Shown: in pieces, positions 7,768-14,178 of the stretch
How positions within the stretch are numbered: position 1 is the stretch's first letter
Layout: every line of letters starts with the position of its first letter
Origin: Methanobacteriota archaeon
Lineage (GTDB): Archaea > Thermoplasmatota > Poseidoniia > Poseidoniales > Poseidoniaceae
Length of the DNA: 16,101 bases
Assembly: GCA_002689565.1 (NCBI GenBank)
Contig: NZGQ01000100.1
Location: 127,426 to 143,526 of the forward strand
Direction of reading: 5' to 3'
The notes under the pieces: generated by a model
Told to the model about the DNA's origin: nothing
The model's database searches: none
The model's input: only the letters and a program-made list of their open reading frames with translations
Made by a program: the position numbers and the translations under genes

Positions 7768-8823
7768 ATGACTGAAGAAAATAAAGTCGAAGTTGAACTT
7801 CACGATGAAATTGATAACGAAATCGTGGAGGAAACTCTCGAAGAAGCACAAGCACCTGCTCCAAAGGGCAAACCAGATCCAGAGGCAACTACTGAACCTG
7901 AATCTATTGCATCTGTGGACAAGGCTGCTGACGCTACTACTAAAGCCGCCCCACCTACACCAAAAACTAAAGCTGGTGTAATTAGTGCGATGGTTGACTA
8001 CATGCAAAAGCAGTCTAAGACTGATCTTCAAAGCATGTATGCATCTGTTCGTAAAGAAGGCGTTGAAGTAGAAGCGGATGAAGTAGTTGCAGAAACTATC
8101 GATACAACTTCCGAGTTGGATGCGTTGGTAGAATCTGAAGCAACTTTATCAGAAGAGTTCAAAGAGAAAACTGCTGTTATCTTTGAGGCTGCTGTTAAGT
8201 CTAAACTATCAGAAGAAGTTGATCGTTTAGAGTCACAGTACAAAGAAGAACTTGCTGAAGAAGTATCATCTATTAAAGGTGATCTTGTTGAGAAAGTAGA
8301 TTCTTACCTCAACTATGTGGTTGAATCTTGGATGGATGATAACAAGGTTGCGGTACAGAACGGTCTCCGTACTGAAATCGCAGAAACTTTCATGGACAAA
8401 ATGAAGGATCTCTTTACTGAGTCTTACATTGAAGTTCCAGAAGGTAAAGTTGACCTAGTTGACGAACTGGCAGAACAAGTAACTGAGTTGGAAGAAAAAC
8501 TTAACTCAACAACTGGTAACGCTATTAAGTTGGCAGAAGAACTTGAAGTAATGAAGCGTGAGTCAATCATCGCTGAAGCTGCTAAAGGTTTGGCTGACAC
8601 CCAAGTAGAGAAATTACACGGACTTATCGAAGGTATCGATTTTGATGACGAGGAATCGTTTTCTAAGAAAGTTGGTATCGTAGTAGAGTCACATTTCTCA
8701 GCACAAAAAGAAACAAGCGTAGTAAGCGAAGACGTTGAAGTTGAAGATGATGCAGATACAACTGTAGAACTATCTTCTTCAATGGATGCGTATGTTAACG
8801 CTATTAAGAAAACTATTAAGTAA
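7768..8823 (+). CDS. gp22: Major prohead scaffold protein gp22
   Basis: Scaffolding core protein, 351 aa, longer than the 269 aa of T4 gp22. It fills the prohead, templates gp23 assembly and is cut to peptides by gp21. The sequence is strongly acidic and helical, with coiled-coil-like segments such as VDELAEQVTELEEKL near residues 230-245. After an acidic N-terminus comes a low-complexity Ala, Pro and Thr-rich stretch (residues 27-68). The conserved-looking GVISAMVDYMQKQSKTDL follows at 70-87. Several L-x-E triplets could be gp21 cut sites. AAGGAG lies upstream of the ATG. The call rests on position between gp21 and gp23, composition and coiled coils. Confidence 0.9.
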   Translation: MTEENKVEVELHDEIDNEIVEETLEEAQAPAPKGKPDPEATTEPESIASVDKAADATTKAAPPTPKTKAGVISAMVDYMQKQSKTDLQSMYASVRKEGVEVEADEVVAETIDTTSELDALVESEATLSEEFKEKTAVIFEAAVKSKLSEEVDRLESQYKEELAEEVSSIKGDLVEKVDSYLNYVVESWMDDNKVAVQNGLRTEIAETFMDKMKDLFTESYIEVPEGKVDLVDELAEQVTELEEKLNSTTGNAIKLAEELEVMKRESIIAEAAKGLADTQVEKLHGLIEGIDFDDEESFSKKVGIVVESHFSAQKETSVVSEDVEVEDDADTTVELSSSMDAYVNAIKKTIK

Positions 8824-8834
8824 GGAATAATAAA

Positions 8835-10154
8835 ATGCAACAATCTTACGATCAATTAATCGAAAAGTGGTCACCAGTTCTTAACGAAAGTTCTGCTGGT
8901 GAAATTAAAGATCACCACCGTAAAGCGGTAACTGCTGCAATTCTTGAGAACCAAGAAAAAGCAATGTCAGAAGCCCGTCAAGCTGAGTCTGGATTTATGA
9001 CAGAAGCAGCTCCAGCTGGTGCTAACACAGGTTCAATCGGCACATGGGATCCAGTTTTGATCTCACTCGTTCGCCGTGCGATGCCTAATCTAATCGCATA
9101 CGATGTATGTGGTGTACAACCTATGAACGGCCCAACTGGCTTGATCTTCGCTATGAAGTCACGCTACGGTGCTGGTTCAACTTCATCACGTGAAGCTCTG
9201 TTCAATGAAGCAGAAACTAACTTCTCTGGTGTAGGTACTCATGACTCAGACAACGTATCTGGTTTCAACGGAATCGCTCCTAGTGGTGACTCTGCTGATG
9301 ACCTACGTGCTGGTGGAACTGGAACAGGTGATACTACTGCCAATATGGAAGCATATGGTTCAAGTGGTGGAGCTGCGTTCGAAGAAATGGGATTCACCAT
9401 TGAGAAGCAAACTGTAACTGCAAAGTCACGTGCTCTTAAAGCTGAATACTCACTAGAACTTGCTCAAGACCTTAAAGCAATCCACGGTCTTGACGCTGAA
9501 ACTGAACTTGCGAATATTCTTTCAACTGAGATCCTTGCGGAAATCAACCGTGAAGTTATTCGTACAATCAACTCTCAAGCGAAAACTGGTTGTCTACAAG
9601 CTAACGTTACTAAGAATGGTATCTTTAACTTGTCTTCAGACGCTGACGGACGTTGGAGTGCTGAGAAGTTCAAAGGTCTAGTAGTACAGATCGACCGTGA
9701 ATGTAATGTCATTGCTAAAGAAACAAGACGTGGAAAAGGTAACGTAGTTATCTGTTCTTCTGACGTTGCTACAGCATTGTCTGCATCTGGTCTTCTTGAC
9801 TATTCACCTGCTATGTCAACTCAATTACAAGTTGATGACACTGGTAATACTTTTGCTGGTACATTGAACGGTCGTATCAAAGTATACATCGATCCATATG
9901 CACAAACTGACTACATCACTGTAGGTTATAAGGGTACTAACACTTATGACTCTGGTGTATTCTACTGCCCATATGTACCGTTACAAATGGTTAAAGCAGT
10001 TGGTGAAGATACTTTCCAACCAAAAATCGGGTTTAAGACTCGTTACGGTATGGCAAGTAACCCATATGTGGGTTCAACTCCAACTGACGGTTTGGCTGCT
10101 GCTAAATCTAACCAGTACTACCGTATCTTCCGTGTGGACAACATCCTCACATAA
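8835..10154 (+). CDS. gp23: Major capsid protein gp23
   Basis: Precursor of the major capsid protein, 439 aa (T4 gp23 is 521 aa), HK97 fold. Signature blocks are WDPVLISLVRRAMPNLIAYD (residues 71-90), CGVQPMNGPTGLIFAMKSRYG, EMGFTIEKQTVTAKSRALKAEYS, ELAQDLKAIHGLDAE and KIGFKTRYGMASNPYV. The first about 57 residues are a helical N-terminal extension expected to be removed by gp21. The likely cut is after E57 in the segment FMTE/AAPAG, by comparison with the mature start of T4 gp23. The ribosome binding site is AAGGAA. A strong UUCG terminator follows. Shorter length than T4 is usual for marine T4-like phages. Confidence 0.97.
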   Translation: MQQSYDQLIEKWSPVLNESSAGEIKDHHRKAVTAAILENQEKAMSEARQAESGFMTEAAPAGANTGSIGTWDPVLISLVRRAMPNLIAYDVCGVQPMNGPTGLIFAMKSRYGAGSTSSREALFNEAETNFSGVGTHDSDNVSGFNGIAPSGDSADDLRAGGTGTGDTTANMEAYGSSGGAAFEEMGFTIEKQTVTAKSRALKAEYSLELAQDLKAIHGLDAETELANILSTEILAEINREVIRTINSQAKTGCLQANVTKNGIFNLSSDADGRWSAEKFKGLVVQIDRECNVIAKETRRGKGNVVICSSDVATALSASGLLDYSPAMSTQLQVDDTGNTFAGTLNGRIKVYIDPYAQTDYITVGYKGTNTYDSGVFYCPYVPLQMVKAVGEDTFQPKIGFKTRYGMASNPYVGSTPTDGLAAAKSNQYYRIFRVDNILT

Positions 10155-10195
10155 GGTATATAAAAATAAGAGTAGGGTTAACCTACCACATTTTC

Positions 10196-10222
10196 AAGGG
10201 ACTCTTCGGAGTCCCTTTTTTT
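10196..10222 (+). terminator. Rho-independent terminator after gp23
   Basis: A 9-bp stem (10196-10204 with 10209-10217) with the very stable C(UUCG)G tetraloop, followed by a run of T to 10222. It ends the head gene transcript 41 bases after the gp23 stop. Confidence 0.95.
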
Positions 10223-10227
10223 ATGCG

Positions 10228-10235
10228 TATAAATA
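10228..10235 (+). promoter_or_regulatory. T4-type late promoter upstream of the lipoprotein gene
   Basis: Exact TATAAATA, five bases after the gp23 terminator and 86 bases before the ATG at 10322. It leaves an untranslated leader of about 80 bases. No other signal was seen in that leader apart from a good ribosome binding site (CAGGAGA) at its end. Confidence 0.75.
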
Positions 10236-10321
10236 ATTCTGTTCACGATCTGAATAAAGTAGTAAGAGACGGTATTACCGTTGTGTCTGGTTATCCAGTA
10301 ATCTAAAAACAGGAGATAGTT

Positions 10322-10528
10322 ATGCGTATTATTGCAATTGCATTCGCATTAGTTTTGTCTGCTTGTTCCACCGTTGATGCAACCATTGACGGTACTGGTG
10401 GTGTTATCAAAGGTGTCGGTTCAGATGTCTTTGGTGTAACCGCTGGTGTATTGGATGTGACTTCAAATCTTATTAAAGATGTTGCAGACAAGACTGGAAC
10501 GGCTGCAACAGCACCCGAAGGGGAATAA
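10322..10528 (+). CDS. Small lipoprotein (lipobox), late-expressed
   Basis: A 68-aa protein with a short signal peptide (MRIIAIAFALVLSAC) ending in a lipobox LSAC. C15 would be the lipidated first residue of a mature form of about 54 aa. Ser at +2 favours the outer membrane by the usual Lol rule. The mature part is rich in Gly, Val, Asp and Thr with a repeated amphipathic pattern (TIDGTGGVIKGVGSDVFGV) and no further membrane segment. It is not proline-rich, so it does not look like a classic Rz1 outer spanin. Its size and pattern recall entericidin-type lipoproteins, but that is a resemblance only. It has its own late promoter between two terminators, so it is expressed late. Possible roles are envelope disruption at lysis or exclusion of other phages; neither can be shown here. 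Confidence 0.72.
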   Translation: MRIIAIAFALVLSACSTVDATIDGTGGVIKGVGSDVFGVTAGVLDVTSNLIKDVADKTGTAATAPEGE

Positions 10529-10559
10529 GTAAGGAGTATGCCGGCCAAGGATGGCGCTT

Positions 10560-10583
10560 AAAGAAAACCCCACCGAAGTGGGG
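10560..10583 (-). terminator. Rho-independent terminator, minus strand, after tRNA
   Basis: Read on the minus strand this is CCCCAC(UUCG)GTGGGG followed by TTTTCTTT, a 6-bp GC-rich stem with a UUCG tetraloop. It lies 13 bases beyond the encoded CCA of the tRNA and ends minus-strand transcription of the island. Confidence 0.85.
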
Positions 10584-10595
10584 CATGAGAGAGAT

Positions 10596-10667
10596 TGGAG
10601 CGGAGCAGAGGACTTGAACCTCCATCTTTAGGTTGGACACCTAACGTAATCGTTATACCAACTCCGC
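10596..10667 (-). tRNA. tRNA-Gly (anticodon UCC), atypical
   Basis: A 72-nt cloverleaf on the minus strand. Acceptor GCGGAGT pairs with GCTCCGC (T7-G66 wobble), then U73 and an encoded CCA. The anticodon stem is TTAGG/CCTAA, the variable loop is 4 nt, the T stem is GGAGG/CCTCT and the T loop TTCAAGT is canonical. The 7-nt anticodon loop is TGTCCAA, placing UCC (10637-10635) as anticodon. U73, G1-C72, C2-G71 and C35-C36 agree with bacterial tRNA-Gly, and the molecule resembles E. coli glyT as I recall it. Two things are odd: position 33 is G instead of the nearly universal U, and the D arm is short (3-bp stem GTA/TAC) and lacks the GG pair. A sigma-70 promoter lies directly upstream. It may be functional, specialised or decaying. 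Confidence 0.8.
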
Positions 10668-10680
10668 ATAATATGTATAT

Positions 10681-10710
10681 ATTATACCATAACTCTTAGG
10701 TCAATGTCAA
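10681..10710 (-). promoter_or_regulatory. Sigma-70 promoter for the tRNA
   Basis: On the minus strand TTGACA (10710-10705) and TATAAT (10686-10681) are both perfect, separated by 18 bases, with an extended -10 (TGG before TATAAT). Transcription would start only a few bases before the tRNA 5' end at 10667. The -35 hexamer contains the TGA stop codon of the ParB-like gene. Confidence 0.85.
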
Positions 10711-11681
10711 GCGATTTTTACTAATTCTTTTAAGTTTTCTTTACCACGTACTTGTGGAAGGAAACCTAGAACACGCAATGGGAAAACATCTAGTCCACAT
10801 GCTTGAAGATCTGACTTGTGTTGTTCCAACATTTTAAGGAACTTCTTTCTTTTGATATCTATAGTTGCCTTTGCGGTCGGAGATCCAACGTGTCCGATTA
10901 GATCTGTATATTTACCTGTTTCCACGTAACGTGTGATAGCTTGCATGATAACACGATACTGGTAACCTTCACCAATACATGCACCGTAAGTATCAGTCGC
11001 TTCATTATAATCACCACCAAGGGTGTATTCTGTAGAAGAGTGGTTCTCAATCCAGTCCTGTACTTTAGGTATGGATGTGTATAGAATATATGGTTGAGGT
11101 GTTCCAGTCTCTTCCATAACCATTTTCACCACACGGTTCCTACAAGTCTTGTCTCTGGTCTTACCATAGATTCTTATGAACTCGTCATGAATTGCTTTCT
11201 CAGAATTCTTGATACGACCAGTAGATACTTTTCGACTCAAGTGTTTACGCATATCAACTTCTTTGTTGAGATGCTTGGGGTATCCCTCGTTCTCTCTTGC
11301 TTGTACATCTTCCATCTGTTCTGGTGTACCAGCGAACAAAGTAAAGATCCAGTCCTTTTGTCCTAAAGCACGAATCGCTTCGGATCTACCGTAACCATAT
11401 ACAAGAACATAAGGTTTCTCGTATTCGTCACCACGGAAGTAAACAGCTGGGGGACATTCTTGATTGTCCACGCCATCTGCGAAAGACATTCGCAACTGTT
11501 CAATTTCAGCGGGAGTGTGAGTTTCTACCTTACCAATATTACCTTCGATATCATCAATGTGAATCTGATCGAACGGTAGTTTGACATTTTTTACGGATGT
11601 TACACCAAGATCGGTGTAGTCGGGTAACGCAACAGCGTCACAGTTTGAATTGGCATAATCTGCCAGTGCTATAATAGCCAT
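10707..11681 (-). CDS. ParB/sulfiredoxin-fold domain protein
   Basis: A 324-aa protein with a ParB-like N-terminal domain at about residues 33-140. After a VKLPFDQIHID segment and a THTPAEIEQLRMSF helix comes YVLVYGYGRSEAIRALG (91-107), matching the ParB pattern of a beta strand, then G-x-R-R-like and A..LG. The second ParB motif is represented by ARENEGYPKHL (128-138), comparable to the ENxxRxxL motif. The rest is basic and helical (RKHLSRKVSTGRIKN; KATIDIKRKKFLKML). Stand-alone phage proteins of this fold may act as nucleases, DNA-binding regulators or nucleotide-using enzymes. The activity cannot be assigned. An AGGAGA ribosome binding site precedes the ATG. A promoter with both sigma-70 and late features lies upstream at 11749-11779. 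The tRNA follows, so the gene may share its terminator. Confidence 0.72.
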   Translation of the reverse strand: MAIIALADYANSNCDAVALPDYTDLGVTSVKNVKLPFDQIHIDDIEGNIGKVETHTPAEIEQLRMSFADGVDNQECPPAVYFRGDEYEKPYVLVYGYGRSEAIRALGQKDWIFTLFAGTPEQMEDVQARENEGYPKHLNKEVDMRKHLSRKVSTGRIKNSEKAIHDEFIRIYGKTRDKTCRNRVVKMVMEETGTPQPYILYTSIPKVQDWIENHSSTEYTLGGDYNEATDTYGACIGEGYQYRVIMQAITRYVETGKYTDLIGHVGSPTAKATIDIKRKKFLKMLEQHKSDLQACGLDVFPLRVLGFLPQVRGKENLKELVKIA

Positions 11682-11748
11682 ATGATTTCTCCTATTGGAT
11701 TAAATTAAGTGAAGTATAAGACTCAATGAGAATTATAAAACACAGTAT

Positions 11749-11779
11749 TATTTATAAGAATCTTATCTTATAATGTCAA
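11749..11779 (-). promoter_or_regulatory. Combined sigma-70 and late promoter for the ParB-like gene
   Basis: On the minus strand TTGACA (11779-11774) is followed after exactly 17 bases by TATAAA (11756-11751). That -10 is the first part of an exact late box TATAAATA (11756-11749). The -35 lies in the last codons of the upstream gene and its stop codon is in the spacer. A further perfect TATAAT with a poor -35 (TTCTTA) is at 11737-11732. Confidence 0.7.
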
Positions 11780-12893
11780 TATCGTCTGCATTTACATTCC
11801 ATGTTTCCACGGTACGTCTCAGACGACCTTCGCTCTTGAGTTTGTCATAACGTTTGATGGCATTCTTACGCCACCATTCGGTAACACCTTCAAGAGAAAA
11901 TCTGTCGAAGTTTTCCTTCTTAATTAATGTATCAGTTTCTAGGTTCAAGTACTGCGGTACATTTTCATAACCGTATGTGGATACGAACGAACGTTTCTGT
12001 TCGGTCAGATCCTTTGCATCAGAGAAAGTTTGACAGAACTTCTTATAGGCAACTTCATCATGTACCTTGAGAGAGGCTTTGATGATAGATGCCATCTTGG
12101 TTTGAGTCTTTAATTTACGAGATGAGGCGTCAACTGGAACCAAGGGTTCACCACCGTTTTTCTCAATGAACCATGCACTTAGTCTGCGGAAAGTGTCGTC
12201 ATTGATAAGTGGCAAGAAGTTTGAGTCTGTCAAACCGTTGAATCGCAAGAATGGTTTCATACCATCGTATTGCGAAGCAGACTTAGTCGAACCATATAAC
12301 GATGTAGTCTCGAACATACAGAAGTTACTATTGTACTTCTTGTTCAATGCTTCACGTGTATAATGAGAACAACAAATTGCGGCCAGTAATTTACCACCAA
12401 GATAGTTGAAACCAAACGGTTGAGTAGGTACAATGTTGAACCCCATGATTGCGGAGTCATTGAACCTTTTCATTACGTCTGGATTCATACTGTCTAGTGG
12501 TCGTCCTAACCATTCGTTTCTGGGTTTACTATTAATAGTAGGGGAACCGAAACGAATCATACCAATCACTTTGTTGGTATTCTTTTCTTTGATCACCCAC
12601 TTCAGTCCCTTGCCTGGGATCGATGCTTCCACAGGTGCGGACGTGACAATCTCCATATAGGACATGAATTGTTGTGCAGGCGATTCTGCGATTACGAACT
12701 CCATCTCTGAAGGATGTATATCGAAATCACTAAACAAGTCTTCTTCAGGCCCCATGCCTGGCAGAGAGTACGGAAAGGACTCCATACGTTCCATCTTGAC
12801 TTGTCTCATGTATTCATCGATGCGTTCTATGTTTCCAAAGAACTCATCAAAAGCGTTTGCACCATATAGTGCATCTTTGTGACTTAAAATCAT
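11763..12893 (-). CDS. DruA-like (DUF4338-like) protein of unknown function
   Basis: A 376-aa protein. The central part (residues about 97-235) recalls the DUF4338/DruA family: a strand pair ending VIGMIRFGSP, a polar RNEWLGRPL (125-133), then MGFNIVPTQPFGFNYLGGKLLA (150-171). An ETTSLYGSTKSASQYDG block (195-211) and FLRFNGLTDSNFLP follow. In DruA proteins the matching order is a RFLILP strand, an LASxxL helix, an ETFVD strand and a G-T segment. DruA is the common component of Druantia defence systems, and free-standing relatives occur in phages. This assignment is from remembered pattern, not a search. The C-terminal third is basic and helical (YKKFCQTF, WWRKNAIKRYDKL). A perfect sigma-70 promoter lies just upstream, with AGGT as ribosome binding site, so early expression is likely. 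Confidence 0.6.
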   Translation of the reverse strand: MILSHKDALYGANAFDEFFGNIERIDEYMRQVKMERMESFPYSLPGMGPEEDLFSDFDIHPSEMEFVIAESPAQQFMSYMEIVTSAPVEASIPGKGLKWVIKEKNTNKVIGMIRFGSPTINSKPRNEWLGRPLDSMNPDVMKRFNDSAIMGFNIVPTQPFGFNYLGGKLLAAICCSHYTREALNKKYNSNFCMFETTSLYGSTKSASQYDGMKPFLRFNGLTDSNFLPLINDDTFRRLSAWFIEKNGGEPLVPVDASSRKLKTQTKMASIIKASLKVHDEVAYKKFCQTFSDAKDLTEQKRSFVSTYGYENVPQYLNLETDTLIKKENFDRFSLEGVTEWWRKNAIKRYDKLKSEGRLRRTVETWNVNADDIDIIR

Positions 12894-12919
12894 TTATAAT
12901 ACCTCATCATCTGTTACAC

Positions 12920-12948
12920 ATTATACAGTATGTAGCAAAGTTTGTCAA
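12920..12948 (-). promoter_or_regulatory. Sigma-70 promoter for the DruA-like gene
   Basis: On the minus strand TTGACA (12948-12943), 17 bases, TATAAT (12925-12920): all consensus positions match. The -35 hexamer contains the TGA stop codon of the dioxygenase gene. Transcription would start roughly 20 bases before the ATG at 12893. Confidence 0.9.
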
Positions 12949-13640
12949 GTAATTTTTAATCGGTCTTGAGAATGATGTCCGTTGTATGTAGGTGGGTGGT
13001 TGTCGGTAGTAATATATTCCCACGCAACACTAGGTCTAAATCGATCACTGGTGTTTCGATAACAACTGTGAATCAACTGGGGGTGAAATAGTATGGCAAA
13101 AGGTTCATCTAGTTCAATGTCTATAACATCTTTCCAATGTTTATCGGATATCCATTCGAATACTCCGTGAGAATCTAATTCGTGAGGTATTAGTTCGTGT
13201 TGAGAATTAGGTATAATACGTAGACACCCATTCTCTTTTGTTGCACCTTGAACAAACACATCGCAACTGATCATCTTATTTGGATCTGCCTTTATGTAAT
13301 AATTGTCTTGATGCCAATCTACAGAGAATCCTTTACGTGGTATCATAGGGAAGAACTTAGAGATATATGTCTCTATATTGGGCCCTATTAATTCCCTTGC
13401 ATACTTAACCAAAGTCTCGTTTCTACCAAGTCTATATAGTTTGCCAGATAATGACATCGCACAATCAAGTTTGCACGGAACGTTCGGGTAGGTCGTAACC
13501 CAATACTCATCTGGATTTTTCAAACCAATTTGGGTAAGATTGTGACACTCTCTCAACAGTTCATCGTACTCCGATTCGTTGAGAAAGTCTGTAACTATGA
13601 CATAACCGTATTCATGGAATTTTTTAATATCTCTGTTCAT
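12945..13640 (-). CDS. Phytanoyl-CoA dioxygenase (PhyH) family protein
   Basis: A 231-aa non-haem iron, 2-oxoglutarate-dependent oxygenase. The first part, KKFHEYGYVIVTDFLNESEYDEL, is the standard PhyH N-terminus. The iron ligands are H110 and D112 in DWHQDNYY and H191 in FHPQLIHSCYRN. The 2-oxoglutarate-binding Arg is probably R202 in RFRPSVAWEY. The NGCLRIIPNSQH block (137-148) between them is also typical. All catalytic residues are present. The substrate is unknown: members act on lipids, free amino acids, nucleosides and small metabolites. No ribosome binding site is seen before the ATG at 13640, which is the only plausible start. A near-late box lies just upstream (see 13647-13663). The stop codon forms part of the promoter of the next gene. 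Confidence 0.88.
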   Translation of the reverse strand: MNRDIKKFHEYGYVIVTDFLNESEYDELLRECHNLTQIGLKNPDEYWVTTYPNVPCKLDCAMSLSGKLYRLGRNETLVKYARELIGPNIETYISKFFPMIPRKGFSVDWHQDNYYIKADPNKMISCDVFVQGATKENGCLRIIPNSQHELIPHELDSHGVFEWISDKHWKDVIDIELDEPFAILFHPQLIHSCYRNTSDRFRPSVAWEYITTDNHPPTYNGHHSQDRLKIT

Positions 13641-13646
13641 GCGAGT

Positions 13647-13663
13647 TATTTATCGTATAAATA
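13647..13663. promoter_or_regulatory. Back-to-back late promoter palindrome
   Basis: The plus strand has an exact late box TATAAATA at 13656-13663, serving the gene at 13686 with an AGGAGA ribosome binding site. The left arm read on the minus strand gives GATAAATA (13654-13647), one base from consensus. Together they form a perfect 7-base inverted repeat TATTTAT/ATAAATA around CGT. The plus-strand call is strong and the minus-strand call is tentative. Confidence 0.7.
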
Positions 13664-13685
13664 GAAGGGTATAGGAGAACATTAA

Positions 13686-14177
13686 ATGGCAGAATTAACT
13701 ACTAACAAAAACTACTTGCAACCTACTGGATTTCGTGTTATAATAAGTAGGCAAAATTACCCAAACCTTGAGTACTTTGCACAAGGAGTAAACCACCCTG
13801 GCTCTACAGTTTCTCCGTTGGAACTGGGAACACCAAGGATTACTTCTATCCCTTTAGCGGGAGATAAGATTACATACGGTAGTCTTACTATGGATATCAT
13901 ACTTGACGAAAACATGGTATCATATAAAGAGATGCAAGGTTGGTTAGAGAATACGTTGAACTTAAATCAGACATCTAATTCAGATGCGGAGTTCAATCCA
14001 TATCGTGACATTACTGTCAGTATCCTATCCAGTCATAACAATGCGAATACGCAGATACTATATAAGGACTGTATACCAACAAATATTAGTTCTATAGCGT
14101 TGACTGCCAATACGTCTACCGTATCGTTTTTAACCTTTAATGTGGAGTTTAGATTTTCGTCTTTTGAATTGAGATAA
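13686..14177 (+). CDS. Tail-tube-fold structural protein (gp19 paralogue)
   Basis: A 163-aa protein related to tail tube protein gp19. It begins NYLQPTGFRVIISRQNYPNLEYF (9-31), continues with RITSIPLAGDKITYGSLTMD (51-70) and MQGWLENTL (83-91), and ends with KDCIPTNISSIALTANTSTV (127-146). These blocks match the order of TVPFRGRQLKIAGDRTF, MERWMNGIN and RGCFPTNIGEIALSYETND in gp19 of the same window. Such second tube-like proteins occur in marine T4-like phages and are probably virion parts, perhaps a tube adaptor or baseplate component; the exact position is unknown. It opens an operon with its own late promoter and precedes the next gene by one base. Confidence 0.78.
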   Translation: MAELTTNKNYLQPTGFRVIISRQNYPNLEYFAQGVNHPGSTVSPLELGTPRITSIPLAGDKITYGSLTMDIILDENMVSYKEMQGWLENTLNLNQTSNSDAEFNPYRDITVSILSSHNNANTQILYKDCIPTNISSIALTANTSTVSFLTFNVEFRFSSFELR

Positions 14178-14178
14178 T

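Noticed and set aside
8424..8855. 143-codon minus-strand frame opposite gp22
   Set aside because: Ser-rich mirror of the Glu-rich scaffold codons, a composition artefact.
10171..10187. Small inverted repeat GTAGG...CCTAC before the gp23 terminator
   Set aside because: Only a 5-bp stem with no T tract; the UUCG hairpin just downstream explains termination.
10223..10306. 27-codon open frame beginning ATGCGTATAAAT, overlapping the gp23 terminator tail and late promoter
   Set aside because: It has no ribosome binding site and its start lies upstream of the expected transcript start of the late promoter. It could be a gene remnant, but nothing supports translation.
10537..10560. 7-codon frame with an AAGGAG one base before its ATG
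   Set aside because: The spacing is too short and the product too small to support.
10551..10631. 26-codon plus-strand frame after the lipoprotein gene
   Set aside because: It runs through the minus-strand terminator and the antisense of the tRNA; the ribosome binding site distance is poor.
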